A stretch of 64,000 nt of DNA, taken from Qipengyuania_C sp046254955 (GTDB lineage: Bacteria > Pseudomonadota > Alphaproteobacteria > Sphingomonadales > Sphingomonadaceae). Made by a program: the position numbers and the translations under genes. Position 1 is the first letter of the stretch. Each line of letters opens with the position of its first letter. Positions 27,508 to 35,845 of the stretch are shown here, one piece after another. The stretch is from contig NZ_JBJXRG010000001.1 in NCBI RefSeq assembly GCF_046254955.1, positions 1,116,001 through 1,180,000 on the forward strand, in the 5' to 3' direction. Under the pieces are notes generated by a model, which was not told where the DNA came from, made no database searches, and saw only the letters and a program-made list of their open reading frames with translations.

Positions 27508-28320
27508 TCAGGCGCGCAGTGTCGACTTGCCGCCGAACTGGCGGAACAGGGCGCGCGCCTCGTCTCGCCGCATATCGTCGTCGGTCACATCGACTGTCAC
27601 GAAGACTTTGCCGCGATTGATCTGCTGCTCATGATAGTTGGAAGCGATGTCCTCGACGTCATGATCGTCAAGCATGCGAGTTATAGCACCGCCGGTAGCG
27701 CCTATGACGCCGCTGACGCCGGCCACCGAAGGAGCCGCTGCAGCAATCGCACCGGCAGCTGCGATCGGTCCCAGCCCAGGTACGACCAGAACTGCGACAC
27801 CTAGCAGGGCACCCGCGACACCGCCGCCGGCTATCGCGCTCGCCACGCTGAGCTTGCTGTGACCTTCTCGCAGCTTGGGCGCGTGGCCTTCCAGCTGGCT
27901 GACGCGCCAGATCAGCGAGATGCGTTCTTCGGCAAAACCGGAATCGACCAGCGCGGCGATCGCCGTTTCGGCCTCCTCGCGGCTATCGAAGGTAGCCGTC
28001 ACGGTTGTCTTGCGTCGCTGGCTTTCCTGCTCGCGGGCTGCAGCAAAAGCTGCTGCGAAAGACTGCCGATCCTTATCGTTGCGAAAGATAACGCGCAGGC
28101 CTGCTGAGCGATGCAGCTGGACCACGCTGGGCGGCGCCATGTCGCGGAACAGAGTCCGCTGGAGCATCTGCACCGTGCTCGGCTTGAGTTTCTGGTCGGT
28201 TCCGCGATTGATCCATTCCGCATCGACCGGTCGCGGGTGATCATCTGCCAGGAAGTTGAGCGCCAGCAGCTCTTCCGGCTTGATCACATAGGCTGGGGCA
28301 GAGATGGTTTCCTGTTGCAT
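27508..28320 (-). CDS. Hypothetical protein with glycine-zipper segment
   Basis: 270 residues, no firm family. The middle part (TVTATFDSREEAETAIAALVDSGFAEERISLI) resembles the YtxM/general stress protein 17M-type ferredoxin-like domain. It is followed by a Gly/Ala-rich hydrophobic stretch (SAIAGGGVAGALLGVAVLVVPGLGPIAAAGAIAAAAPSVAG region), which could insert in a membrane, and then a second small domain (HEQQINRGKVFVTVDVTDDD). Likely stress-related and membrane-associated, by analogy only. Confidence 0.75.
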   Translation of the reverse strand: MQQETISAPAYVIKPEELLALNFLADDHPRPVDAEWINRGTDQKLKPSTVQMLQRTLFRDMAPPSVVQLHRSAGLRVIFRNDKDRQSFAAAFAAAREQESQRRKTTVTATFDSREEAETAIAALVDSGFAEERISLIWRVSQLEGHAPKLREGHSKLSVASAIAGGGVAGALLGVAVLVVPGLGPIAAAGAIAAAAPSVAGVSGVIGATGGAITRMLDDHDVEDIASNYHEQQINRGKVFVTVDVTDDDMRRDEARALFRQFGGKSTLRA

Positions 28321-28561
28321 GGCTCGAGAATAACGTTTTGATGGCTAGATGGGTCCGCAGGATGGTCTATTATCCTGTTTTGAAACATCTTTATCACACT
28401 ACGTTAGCTATCCTCCCTGCTGGTTTCGCGCGTGTTAATCCAAACATCGGCAATTAGGCAAAAAATACCAAAAACTGCTTAACCTAAGCTGATTCCCTCC
28501 GGTTTTACTTTCTCGCTTTCCGATCATCGGCTACCCTAGCAGCGACTTACGGAGGGTCTTG

Positions 28562-29566
28562 ATGGAATTCGTCTTTTTCGGAATCGTTATCTTTGTTCTG
28601 ATCGTGCTGCTTTTCACGACCGTGAGAGTTGTGAAGCAAGGCTATGTTTATACGATCGAAAGGTTGGGTAAATTTACTACTGCCGCCGATCCGGGGCTGC
28701 ACATCCTCGTCCCGTTGATTGATCGCGTTGGCCAGAAGGTCAACATGATGGAGCAGGTGCTCGACATTCCGGGCCAGGAAATCATTACTGCGGACAACGC
28801 TATGGTCGGAGTCGATGCAGTTGTATTCTTCCAGGTCCTCGATGCGGGTAAGGCAGCTTACGAAGTATCTAACTTGTTCCAGGCCATAATGGCGCTGACC
28901 ACGACCAACTTGCGTACCGTCATGGGTGCAATGGATCTCGATGAGACTCTGTCAAAGCGCGACGAGATCAACGCCCGTCTGCTGTCGGTGGTTGATCATG
29001 CCACCTCGCCATGGGGGGTCAAGATCACCCGCGTCGAAATCAAGGATATCCGCCCGCCGATCGATATCTCGGAAGCGATGGCCCGCCAGATGAAGGCCGA
29101 GCGTTTGAAGCGCGCCGAAATCCTTGAGGCTGAAGGCGACAAGACCAGCTCCATCCTGCGTGCCGAAGGGCGCAAGCAATCGGCCATCCTCGAAGCGGAA
29201 GGCAAGCGCGAGGCGGCCTACCGTGATGCCGAAGCGCGCGAGCGTGCGGCGGAGGCCGAAGCGAAGGCTACGAACATGGTGTCCGATGCAATCGCCTCGT
29301 CGGGTAACCAGGCCATCAACTACTTCATTGCTCAGGAATACACCAAGGCGGTCGGCAAGTTTGCCGATAGTCCGAATGCCAAGACTATCCTTTTCCCCGT
29401 CGAAGCAACCCAACTAATCGGCTCGCTTGGCGGTATCGGCGAACTGGTACGCGATATCGTGAAGCCCGGTGAGGCAGATGTGACAACGCGTGATGGCGGT
29501 ACGCAGCTTCCGCCGCAGCGTGACCGGGTGCCGCGCGCCAGCGTTCCGCGCAGCGGAGATAGCTGA
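28562..29566 (+). CDS. SPFH/stomatin-like membrane protein (QmcA type)
   Basis: A 334-residue SPFH-domain protein: one N-terminal membrane helix (FFGIVIFVLIVLLFTTV), then the prohibitin fold (VRVVKQGYVYTIERLGKF... region, VPLIDRVGQKVNMMEQVLDIPGQE, WGVKITRVEIKDIRPP), then a long Ala/Glu-rich coiled coil (residues ~185-245). These proteins form membrane cages or microdomains. GGAGGG (28551-28556) precedes the ATG at 28562. The next gene is NfeD-like and overlaps it, the classic SPFH-NfeD pair. Confidence 0.93.
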   Translation: MEFVFFGIVIFVLIVLLFTTVRVVKQGYVYTIERLGKFTTAADPGLHILVPLIDRVGQKVNMMEQVLDIPGQEIITADNAMVGVDAVVFFQVLDAGKAAYEVSNLFQAIMALTTTNLRTVMGAMDLDETLSKRDEINARLLSVVDHATSPWGVKITRVEIKDIRPPIDISEAMARQMKAERLKRAEILEAEGDKTSSILRAEGRKQSAILEAEGKREAAYRDAEARERAAEAEAKATNMVSDAIASSGNQAINYFIAQEYTKAVGKFADSPNAKTILFPVEATQLIGSLGGIGELVRDIVKPGEADVTTRDGGTQLPPQRDRVPRASVPRSGDS

Positions 29567-30051
29567 TGTTCGAAGGGATCGACGCCCATTGGATCTGGCT
29601 GACGATCGGGCTGGTCCTCATCGCGCTCGAGATGCTTGTGCCCGGGGTATTCCTGCTGTGGCTCGGTCTCGCTGCCGTAGTCACTTCGGCTATCGCCTTT
29701 GTGTTCGATCTCGGCCCCGCGTTCCAAGTCGTGAATTTCGTGTTTCTCTCACTGATCGCGGTCTATTCGGCCAAGCGTTTCTTGCGCGAAAGGCCAATCG
29801 AAAGCTCGGACCCGCTGCTCAACAAGCGCGGCGGGCGGCTCGTCGGTGAAACGGCTATTGTGACGCAGGCCCTCGATGGTGGGAGCGGGCGAATCCGGTA
29901 CGGCGACAGCGAATGGATTGCGCGCGGGCCCGATATCGACGTCGGCGAACGCGTCAGGATCACGGGCAGCAATGGCGCGGAGCTTCTTGTCGAGCCATTG
30001 AACCTGATCGAAGGTGAGGCGAAACCGGCAGGCCTCGCGCCGGAAGATTAA
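29566..30051 (+). CDS. NfeD family membrane protein
   Basis: A 161-residue short NfeD protein with three or four hydrophobic helices (HWIWLTIGLVLIALEMLV, GVFLLWLGLAAVVTSAIAFV, FQVVNFVFLSLIAVY) and a C-terminal OB-fold domain (GRLVGETAIVTQALDGGSGRIRYGDSEWIARG). It works with SPFH proteins in membrane organisation. The genes overlap as TGATG, so translation is coupled. Confidence 0.92.
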   Translation: MFEGIDAHWIWLTIGLVLIALEMLVPGVFLLWLGLAAVVTSAIAFVFDLGPAFQVVNFVFLSLIAVYSAKRFLRERPIESSDPLLNKRGGRLVGETAIVTQALDGGSGRIRYGDSEWIARGPDIDVGERVRITGSNGAELLVEPLNLIEGEAKPAGLAPED

Positions 30052-30054
30052 CCT

Positions 30055-31002
30055 CTAGGTCGGTGTGCTGCTCGTGCTGAAACGGCCGTGTTTGCGGTAG
30101 CGGGTCATCCAGCGATCGAGGAACAAGCCGAGCGGATGCGGTTCGATGCCGAGTTTCTCGAAGCCCGGATGTTTTCCCGATACGACATTGCCCTCTTTGA
30201 GCAGCGACCACTGGTCGCCGTTGATAGGTGTCGCCGGTAAGGCCGCGAATATCGCTGAAATCGGATCTGGAACGGGGAGAAACAGAGGGTCGCGACGTGC
30301 CGCAGCGGCGATCCGCTTGTTGAGCTCTAGCATCGTCATCACTTCCGGACCGCCGAGTTCATAAACTTTGCCGCCATGCTTGCCCGGATCGGCGAGAGCG
30401 ACGGCGATGGCCTCTGCCAGATCGTCGACAAAGGCAGGCTGCAGCTCAGAATCGGGCCCGAATACCGGCAGCACAGGCAGCATTTGGATCAGCCCTGCAA
30501 ACATGTTGACGAAGTTGTCGTCCTCACCAAACAGCGCTGATGGACGCAGGATCGTTGCCTTCGGAAAGGCTTGCGATACGAGCTTCTCTCCGAGCGCATT
30601 TGCCTGACCATATGTCGCGGACGAATCCGGATTAGCTCCGATCGCACTGATGTGGACCAGCGCCTTCGCTCCCGCATCGGCGGCAGCCTGGGCGACCACG
30701 CCTGCAGAATTGCCCATCAGCTGGATCTGGTCACCGGCGAAGCTGCCGACGAGATTGACCACCGCATCGGCATGCGTCGCAACCGCGCGCACTTGATCGG
30801 GATCATTGATATTGCAGCGGACGAACTGGATCTGGCCGAGATTGGCCAGCGGCTTGAGCGAGTGGCTTCTTTCCGGATTGCGGCTGGCGATCCGAAGCCT
30901 TGCGCCGCGCTTAAGCAAGGTCTGGGCAAGATAGTGTCCAAGGAAGCCGCTGCCCCCGAACAGGACGACGAGCTTGTCTTTCAGTGCTTCGGTTTCGGCC
31001 AT
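30055..31002 (-). CDS. NAD(P)-binding protein, complex I NDUFA9 subunit family
   Basis: A 315-residue atypical short-chain dehydrogenase. The Rossmann motif is KLVVLFGGSGFLGHYLAQTLLKRGARLRIASRNPE; the sequence continues with VRCNINDPDQVRAVATHADAVVNLVG and VHISAIGANPDSSATYGQANALGEKLV, as in NDUFA9-type accessory subunits of respiratory complex I in alphaproteobacteria. The start at 31002 (MAETEALKD) follows GGGA; a longer frame would run through the tRNA gene. Confidence 0.9.
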   Translation of the reverse strand: MAETEALKDKLVVLFGGSGFLGHYLAQTLLKRGARLRIASRNPERSHSLKPLANLGQIQFVRCNINDPDQVRAVATHADAVVNLVGSFAGDQIQLMGNSAGVVAQAAADAGAKALVHISAIGANPDSSATYGQANALGEKLVSQAFPKATILRPSALFGEDDNFVNMFAGLIQMLPVLPVFGPDSELQPAFVDDLAEAIAVALADPGKHGGKVYELGGPEVMTMLELNKRIAAAARRDPLFLPVPDPISAIFAALPATPINGDQWSLLKEGNVVSGKHPGFEKLGIEPHPLGLFLDRWMTRYRKHGRFSTSSTPT

Positions 31003-31169
31003 TTCATCCCAGCCATTATTGATTCCGTGTCGAGGTCCCTTGCCCCAACCATTGCCGGCTCGCAACAGTTGCGATGGGCAATCTGATAATCCATTGACAG
31101 CCCTGCGGGTGCGGGCTAGGCGCGCGCTCCTGTTGTGGCCGGTCGCTCGGTATCGGACGCGCATGGTGT

Positions 31170-31256
<87 letters not shown>

Positions 31257-31368
31257 TTTATTCGTCCGCGAATGTCCGCGGAACCTTCCAAAAACCCCAG
31301 AATTCTGCTAAAAATGACGCGTTCTGTCCGAGTGCGTTCACGGCTGTTCATGCGCAGTTCGAGGCATT

Positions 31369-31420
31369 TGGGGGCCTCTTTTGGGGCCTTTTAGGTTTCA
31401 GGAGATTGGAGGCCCCCAAG
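31369..31420. repeat. Left set of GGGGGCCT motifs (candidate integrase arm sites)
   Basis: TGGGGGCCT (31369-31377), TTGGGGCCTTTTA (31381-31393) and the inverted GGCCCCCAAG (31411-31420) lie between attL and the integrase start. The right end has a matching pair at 45622-45645. They look like arm-type recognition sites of the integrase; the last copy overlaps the integrase start region and could allow self-regulation. Confidence 0.55.
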
Positions 31421-32632
31421 GTGTTTAAACTTACTCACACTCAATGTCGTAAAGTGCGGCCTCGCGACAAAGACTTTAAACTCAGCGATGGGTATGGCCT
31501 CTACTTATTGGTCACAAGCCGCGGTAGTAAGCTGTGGAGGTGGAAATACCGGTTCAATGGCGTCGAGCGAAAGCTATGTCTCGGCTCTTACCCTGCTGTG
31601 TCTCTAAAGCATGCACGCGAGATTGTGAGGGAGCAACAGTCTCTATTGGCGACTAACGTCGATCCGAGCACAGAGAAGCGGCGCCTGCGGCTTGAAGCAG
31701 AATTTGAAACAGCGACTACCTTCAAGGCGGTCGCGAATGAATATATCGCCAAAATGGAGAAGGAGGGGCGGGCCACGGCCACAATCATCAAGGCTCAGTG
31801 GATGCTTGGTTTGCTCACTCCGTCGCTTGGACATAGATCTATATCGAGCATTCGTCCAAACGATGTCCTTCATGTGCTGAAACACCTCGAAAAGAAGGGC
31901 CAACTGGAGACTGCTCGCAAGGTCCGTGCATTTGCCAGCCGCGTATTCCGCTATGCAGGCGCGACCGGCCGAGCAGAAACTGACCCGTGTCAGATATTGC
32001 GGGGAGCGATTGCCGCGCCCCAAGTGAAAAACCACGCTGCACTGCTCGAACCCGCGGAAATCGGCGGGCTTATGCGATCAATTCGCGAATATTCTGGCGA
32101 CCCACTTGTTAGGCATGCTTTGGAGTTCTCTGCGCATGTTTTTCAAAGGCCTGGAGAAATTCGGCATGCGCAGTGGTGCGATATAGATTTTCAGAAGGCA
32201 ATCTGGACCATCCCGGCGGAGAGAATGAAGATGCGCCAACCACATCGAGTGCCTCTGTCCAAACAAGCGTTGCAAATCCTTACTGAGGTTCAGGCGCTCA
32301 CCGGGCGGGAGGCCTTCATATTTCCCTCTTTGCGCACGTCCAAGCGCCCGATGTCCGAGAACACCGTAAACGCGGCACTTCGCCGAATGGGCTATACCTC
32401 TGACGAAATGACTGCGCACGGCTTTCGGGCGATGGCGAGCACACAGTTGAACGAGAGCGGCCTATTTGACCACGATGCTATAGAGAGGTCATTAGCCCAC
32501 AAAGACAGCAACGCGATTAGAGGCGTATATGACCGTGGATTACGCTGGGAAGAGCGGCAACGCCTTCATGCTTGGTGGAGCCAGAGGCTCTTTGACCTTG
32601 AGGCTGGTCGTGAAGTAAAATTCGCAGCATAA
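31421..32632 (+). CDS. int: P4-type tyrosine integrase (DUF4102 arm-binding domain)
   Basis: Site-specific recombinase of 403 residues. The N-terminal DUF4102 domain is clear (KDFKLSDGYGLYLLVTSRGSKLWRW... LGSYPAVSLKHAREI). The catalytic set is Arg243 (QRPGEIRHAQW), Lys268/270, His333-x-x-Arg336 (HGFRAMAS), His360 (LAHKD) and nucleophile Tyr370 (GVYDRG). The start is GTG at 31421 with an ideal GGAGG (31408-31412) 8 nt ahead; there is no good ATG, and longer frames run back through the tRNA. Its position beside the tRNA-Leu 3' end identifies the tRNA as its target. Confidence 0.94.
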   Translation: MFKLTHTQCRKVRPRDKDFKLSDGYGLYLLVTSRGSKLWRWKYRFNGVERKLCLGSYPAVSLKHAREIVREQQSLLATNVDPSTEKRRLRLEAEFETATTFKAVANEYIAKMEKEGRATATIIKAQWMLGLLTPSLGHRSISSIRPNDVLHVLKHLEKKGQLETARKVRAFASRVFRYAGATGRAETDPCQILRGAIAAPQVKNHAALLEPAEIGGLMRSIREYSGDPLVRHALEFSAHVFQRPGEIRHAQWCDIDFQKAIWTIPAERMKMRQPHRVPLSKQALQILTEVQALTGREAFIFPSLRTSKRPMSENTVNAALRRMGYTSDEMTAHGFRAMASTQLNESGLFDHDAIERSLAHKDSNAIRGVYDRGLRWEERQRLHAWWSQRLFDLEAGREVKFAA

Positions 32633-32863
32633 ACCTTGAATGCAATCACCTTCCATGCGGAATTTTTTCGATCAAAAGATACACTTAAGTATAAAGGAAA
32701 TGATACAAAACCCGATTTTGTGTAAAGGGCTTGACACAAAAAATGCATACTTATTGATTATCTAGATTATTGGGTCGAAACCAATATTTTTGCCTCTTTT
32801 TTTGAAGGCTCTATGTCCATATAGTTCTTTCCTTGTCGCTATCTGGCTATCTGGGAGGAACCT
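32633..32863. promoter_or_regulatory. AT-rich control region with repeated ACACAAAA/GATACA motifs
   Basis: The gap between integrase and HTH gene holds an 8-bp inverted repeat, TTTTGTGT (32716-32723) and ACACAAAA (32734-32741), plus a further ACAAAA at 32705-32710 that pairs with TTTTGT, and GATACA copies around 32675 and 32702. A consensus -35 box TTGACA (32731-32736) overlaps the right half; the -10 is weak (TTGATT at 32754). This fits a promoter controlled by a small DNA-binding protein such as the HTH product just downstream, or excisionase sites. Confidence 0.5.
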
Positions 32864-33037
32864 ATGAATGTCCTTAATGACGTAAAGACCACCTGCCGGC
32901 AACTCTCGATGAGCCGCTCGGCTCTGTATGTTGCTGTTAAGGAAGGTCGGATTTCCGCTCTGAAGAACGGCAACCGAACACTCTTTCATCGTGATGAGAT
33001 TGAGCGTTTTGCGGGACGCCTTCCGAACATCGAGTGA
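32864..33037 (+). CDS. Small HTH protein, excisionase/AlpA-like
   Basis: A 57-residue MerR-like winged-helix DNA-binding protein of the excisionase (HTH_17) type: RQLSMSRSALYVAVKEGRISALKNGN followed by RTLFHRDEIERFAGR. The ATG is preceded by GGGAGGA. In P4-like elements such proteins act as recombination directionality factor or as activator of the integrase gene. It probably binds the repeats just upstream. Confidence 0.8.
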   Translation: MNVLNDVKTTCRQLSMSRSALYVAVKEGRISALKNGNRTLFHRDEIERFAGRLPNIE

Positions 33038-33357
33038 ACTCTCTGTGATTTACCCTTGAATGGAACGACCGCCATCGTCGGTGTAATTTGACGGCAGGGT
33101 GGCGGTGCAGTGGGCTACTGTGGGGAAGCGACCAAAGCCCAAGCGCAGTCCTAGGGACGGAAGCGTGGCCGCCGGCAGAGCGCCATCTGTCGTGAAGTAG
33201 CCGTCCATGTTGATGCGGGCGCTCGCGCATCGGCCCCTCAATCGGCGCCGGCTCGGTCGAGCAGGTAAAACGAGGACAGGGAGGACCTTTCCCGGCTCTG
33301 CTGGGGAAGGTCGTCCTATGCCCTCTTCTCAACACCTCTCTATCAAGCAGGCCTCAT
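33038..33357. other. Gene-poor GC-rich segment with strong hairpin
   Basis: No convincing gene in these 320 bp. Bases 33053-33265 are clearly more GC-rich than the island DNA around them and carry an open minus-strand frame (33050-33241) without a ribosome site, perhaps a remnant. At 33282-33317, AGGA-CCTTTCCC pairs with GGGGAAGG-(TCG)-TCCT (12 pairs, one bulge, one G-U) around a 9-nt loop. No T-run follows, so it is not a standard terminator. Confidence 0.45.
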
Positions 33358-33597
33358 GTGATTTGGTATTCAGATCTTTATTCTCCGAAAGATTTTGTGC
33401 GTGCTGTAAAGCACGACACGGATTTAGTCTTCTTAAGTCAGCGCAATCGCGCGAATTGTTTGACACTTTCTGGTGCATTGGAGTGTGATGATCACATAGT
33501 CGTCCTGGGAGCACTCAAACCCTGGCGGGTGCATATTTCAGTCGAGGGGCGCCGCATAAATACCATCGTGATCAAGGATCGATTTCGTCGGCAATAG
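33358..33597 (+). CDS. Possible small hypothetical protein
   Basis: A 79-residue candidate from a GTG (IWYSDLYSPKDFVRAVKHDT...) with a plausible amphipathic composition and a C-terminal half PWRVHISVEGRRINTIVIKD that looks like a beta-rich fold. No clear ribosome site and no family known to me. Coding is uncertain. The following 279 bp to the next gene show nothing further. Confidence 0.33.
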   Translation: MIWYSDLYSPKDFVRAVKHDTDLVFLSQRNRANCLTLSGALECDDHIVVLGALKPWRVHISVEGRRINTIVIKDRFRRQ

Positions 33598-33876
33598 AGG
33601 AAAGAAGGTTGGGAACGAACCACGAGTATCTTGGAATTTAACGGGACACGTCTGAAATTAGAACGACCTAGCTAGACATATTTGGATGGATTTGCAGCAA
33701 GGCAGCGGAGAGCGGTAAAGCCAGATGTGGGGCAGACATTCTCAGGAACTATAAAAAAGAGACGGCACAGGCCCTAAAACCGCAGTCGCTAAAACAGGGA
33801 AATTGACTTTCCTGGGCAATATCAGATCGCAAGGCGCAAAGTGTTCACTCTCAAAGGGTTTCGGAGGACAAACATC

Positions 33877-34278
33877 GTGCAGCAATTTCGTATACGCTCG
33901 GTCTTCAGACAGTTTGCGAATGGCGTTCCTTGTCTGATTTTGGCGGCGCTAGTTGCCACCACAATGTTTGGAAGTGAAGCAAAGGCAAGAAGCTCAAAGA
34001 AATTACTCGCAGAGGAAGACGTAAGATCGACTTTCTCTAGCCAGCGGTCCTTCGAAGAATTGGAGATGTGCATTGGGGTAGGGCTGAGCGAAATATGGCC
34101 CTCGCTGCCCAGCGTCTTACGCGGTAGCTCTGAACTCGTGATTGCTGTCGACACGCCTCAAACAGTCGTCTTTGCTTATAGGATTACAGAACAGCAAGGA
34201 CTTCGCCGCATCGAGATATTTAGTCCAAGGGGTTGGCAAAACCGAACCGCACGAGTGGCTGAGGAGTGTATTCAGTAA
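33877..34278 (+). CDS. Exported hypothetical protein
   Basis: A 133-residue protein of unknown function. The N-terminus has basic residues and then the hydrophobic GVPCLILAALVATTMFG with a likely cleavage after SEAKA, suggesting export. The mature part has two cysteines (LEMCIG, EECIQ), perhaps a disulfide. The GTG start at 33877 has an ideal GGAGGA (33863-33868) 8 nt ahead. It is convergent with the next gene, 2 bp apart. Confidence 0.65.
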   Translation: MQQFRIRSVFRQFANGVPCLILAALVATTMFGSEAKARSSKKLLAEEDVRSTFSSQRSFEELEMCIGVGLSEIWPSLPSVLRGSSELVIAVDTPQTVVFAYRITEQQGLRRIEIFSPRGWQNRTARVAEECIQ

Positions 34279-34280
34279 TT

Positions 34281-34757
34281 TTAGCTATGTGCGAATTCTG
34301 AGATTGCTTTGCCGTCCAACACTGCGGCGAACTTTTTCACCACCCATTGCTCCCTCTCACTATCTGAATTCCAAACACGCGTTGCAGCTTTATGCCAGCT
34401 TTGGACGTCCTCGAAAGATGAAGGTGGAGGCAATGGCTGCGTTGGTTGGAGCCATTCATCCAGAAACGCCTGAAGAGTATAAAGGATAGCGATTTTGCCT
34501 ATGCCGGTTACTCCGGCCGCTTTGGCTATTAGCGCGCTTCGATAGTCTTTTGGTTCAGCCAGCAATTCATAAACCCTTGAAGTGGCTTCGAGCAAAGCAG
34601 GTTCACCGACTGCCACCAGTCGTTCAAGGAAAGCTTCGCGCCACTCAGCCGTGTGCAGATGGTAGGAGGATAGCCTTGGGCCAACAGGAATATCCCCAGC
34701 ACTCCCGTAATCTGTCCAATCCTCATTTGCTTCGATGTTTTCGCTGAACCTGCTCAC
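34281..34757 (-). CDS. Hypothetical protein
   Basis: A 158-residue, acidic, mostly helical protein with no family I recognise. It has a central segment LVAVGEPALLEATSRVYELLAEPKDYRSALIAKAAG region and a Trp-rich end (EWLQPTQPL, SWHKAATRVW, EQWVVKKF). It starts from GTG with a weak ribosome site. It is divergent from the DUF3800 gene, so the 174-bp gap between them should hold both promoters. Confidence 0.55.
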   Translation of the reverse strand: MSRFSENIEANEDWTDYGSAGDIPVGPRLSSYHLHTAEWREAFLERLVAVGEPALLEATSRVYELLAEPKDYRSALIAKAAGVTGIGKIAILYTLQAFLDEWLQPTQPLPPPSSFEDVQSWHKAATRVWNSDSEREQWVVKKFAAVLDGKAISEFAHS

Positions 34758-34931
34758 TTTGCCAAACTACCAAAACCCTAGGGTATAGGGGAAGCAAATT
34801 CGGCATTGGTCTTGACCTCAAACTGACTTGCAACCTTCTATATTCAATATGGAATTTCCTTTTTGGGCAGATGAAGATAGAACATCGGTGTGAAGCGATG
34901 CCGCGAACGAAATTGCTGGGAGAACGAATGA

Positions 34932-35798
34932 ATGGTTGAAGGGGGTGTTTACGTAGATGACTCTGGAAACCCTGGCGTTGAGTCAGGGTCAGACTTTCTA
35001 TCCAGCACCCGCAAGTCTTGGACTGCAGTCATCGTTCCATCCAGCATCGAGCAACAAGTCACGGTCGCGATGGAAATGTTCCTCAAAGGGATATTTGATG
35101 ACTTTGGCGCCGTCGAATTACACTTCACGGACATCTATAGCGGCAGGGGGAGTTGGCGAAACGTTCCGGTCGGTAAACGCATTGAGATATTCGAACTCAT
35201 GCAGATGCTACTGGATTACTTCCAACTTCCGGTGATCCACCAAACGGCAAGCGAAGAGTCCTACGCTGACGCTGAACGGTTTTGGGCTAAGGTGCGAAAG
35301 GCAGAAGGCGTATGGTGGGACATAAAGGAAGTGTCTCACCTAGGCTTCCTGATGCTTTGCCATCAATTGGCTCGCTATCTGCGAGAACTTCATCAGGATG
35401 GACCCCAAAATTTCAAATTGCCTATGCCTCTTTTCGTTGATGAAGGATTGGCCAAAGCAGGGGTGGATGTGGAACTGCCGAATTGGGGAGATGTCATTGA
35501 GGGACCCAAAGTGCAGTTTCGGGAGTCGCACAAAACACCGGGTATTCAAATTGCTGACTTCGCAGCTTTTGCGATTTCGAGGACGCAGTGGGTCATGGCC
35601 AAGCAGGAGCTTGGTAGTCCGGTCAAAGAAGCAGATCTCAAGATGCTACAAACCACTTCAAATATGAACATTCTCAACCTGCCCAAGCTGGTCATGAACG
35701 TGGAGAACATTTCCAAAAAAGCCTATGAATTCGGCTTGATGAAAGACCGCAAGAATAAAGGGCTCTCCCCGCGACCAAAAAGCCCGAAACGGAAGTGA
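34932..35798 (+). CDS. DUF3800 domain protein
   Basis: A 288-residue DUF3800 protein, a family with a predicted RNase H-like fold often found in mobile and defence loci. Acidic motif positions are kept: YVDDSG (residues 7-12), ELHFTDIYSG, LFVDEGL, and GIQIADFAAFA near the C-terminus, which could form a metal-binding active site. The tail is basic (KDRKNKGLSPRPKSPKRK). The ATG at 34932 has GGGAG 11 nt upstream. First gene of the module; the SNF2 helicase starts 47 bp downstream. Confidence 0.85.
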   Translation: MVEGGVYVDDSGNPGVESGSDFLSSTRKSWTAVIVPSSIEQQVTVAMEMFLKGIFDDFGAVELHFTDIYSGRGSWRNVPVGKRIEIFELMQMLLDYFQLPVIHQTASEESYADAERFWAKVRKAEGVWWDIKEVSHLGFLMLCHQLARYLRELHQDGPQNFKLPMPLFVDEGLAKAGVDVELPNWGDVIEGPKVQFRESHKTPGIQIADFAAFAISRTQWVMAKQELGSPVKEADLKMLQTTSNMNILNLPKLVMNVENISKKAYEFGLMKDRKNKGLSPRPKSPKRK

Positions 35799-35845
35799 TG
35801 CATCGGAACGTAATGGGGGGCGGGCCCTGAGAATGCTAGCAACCA

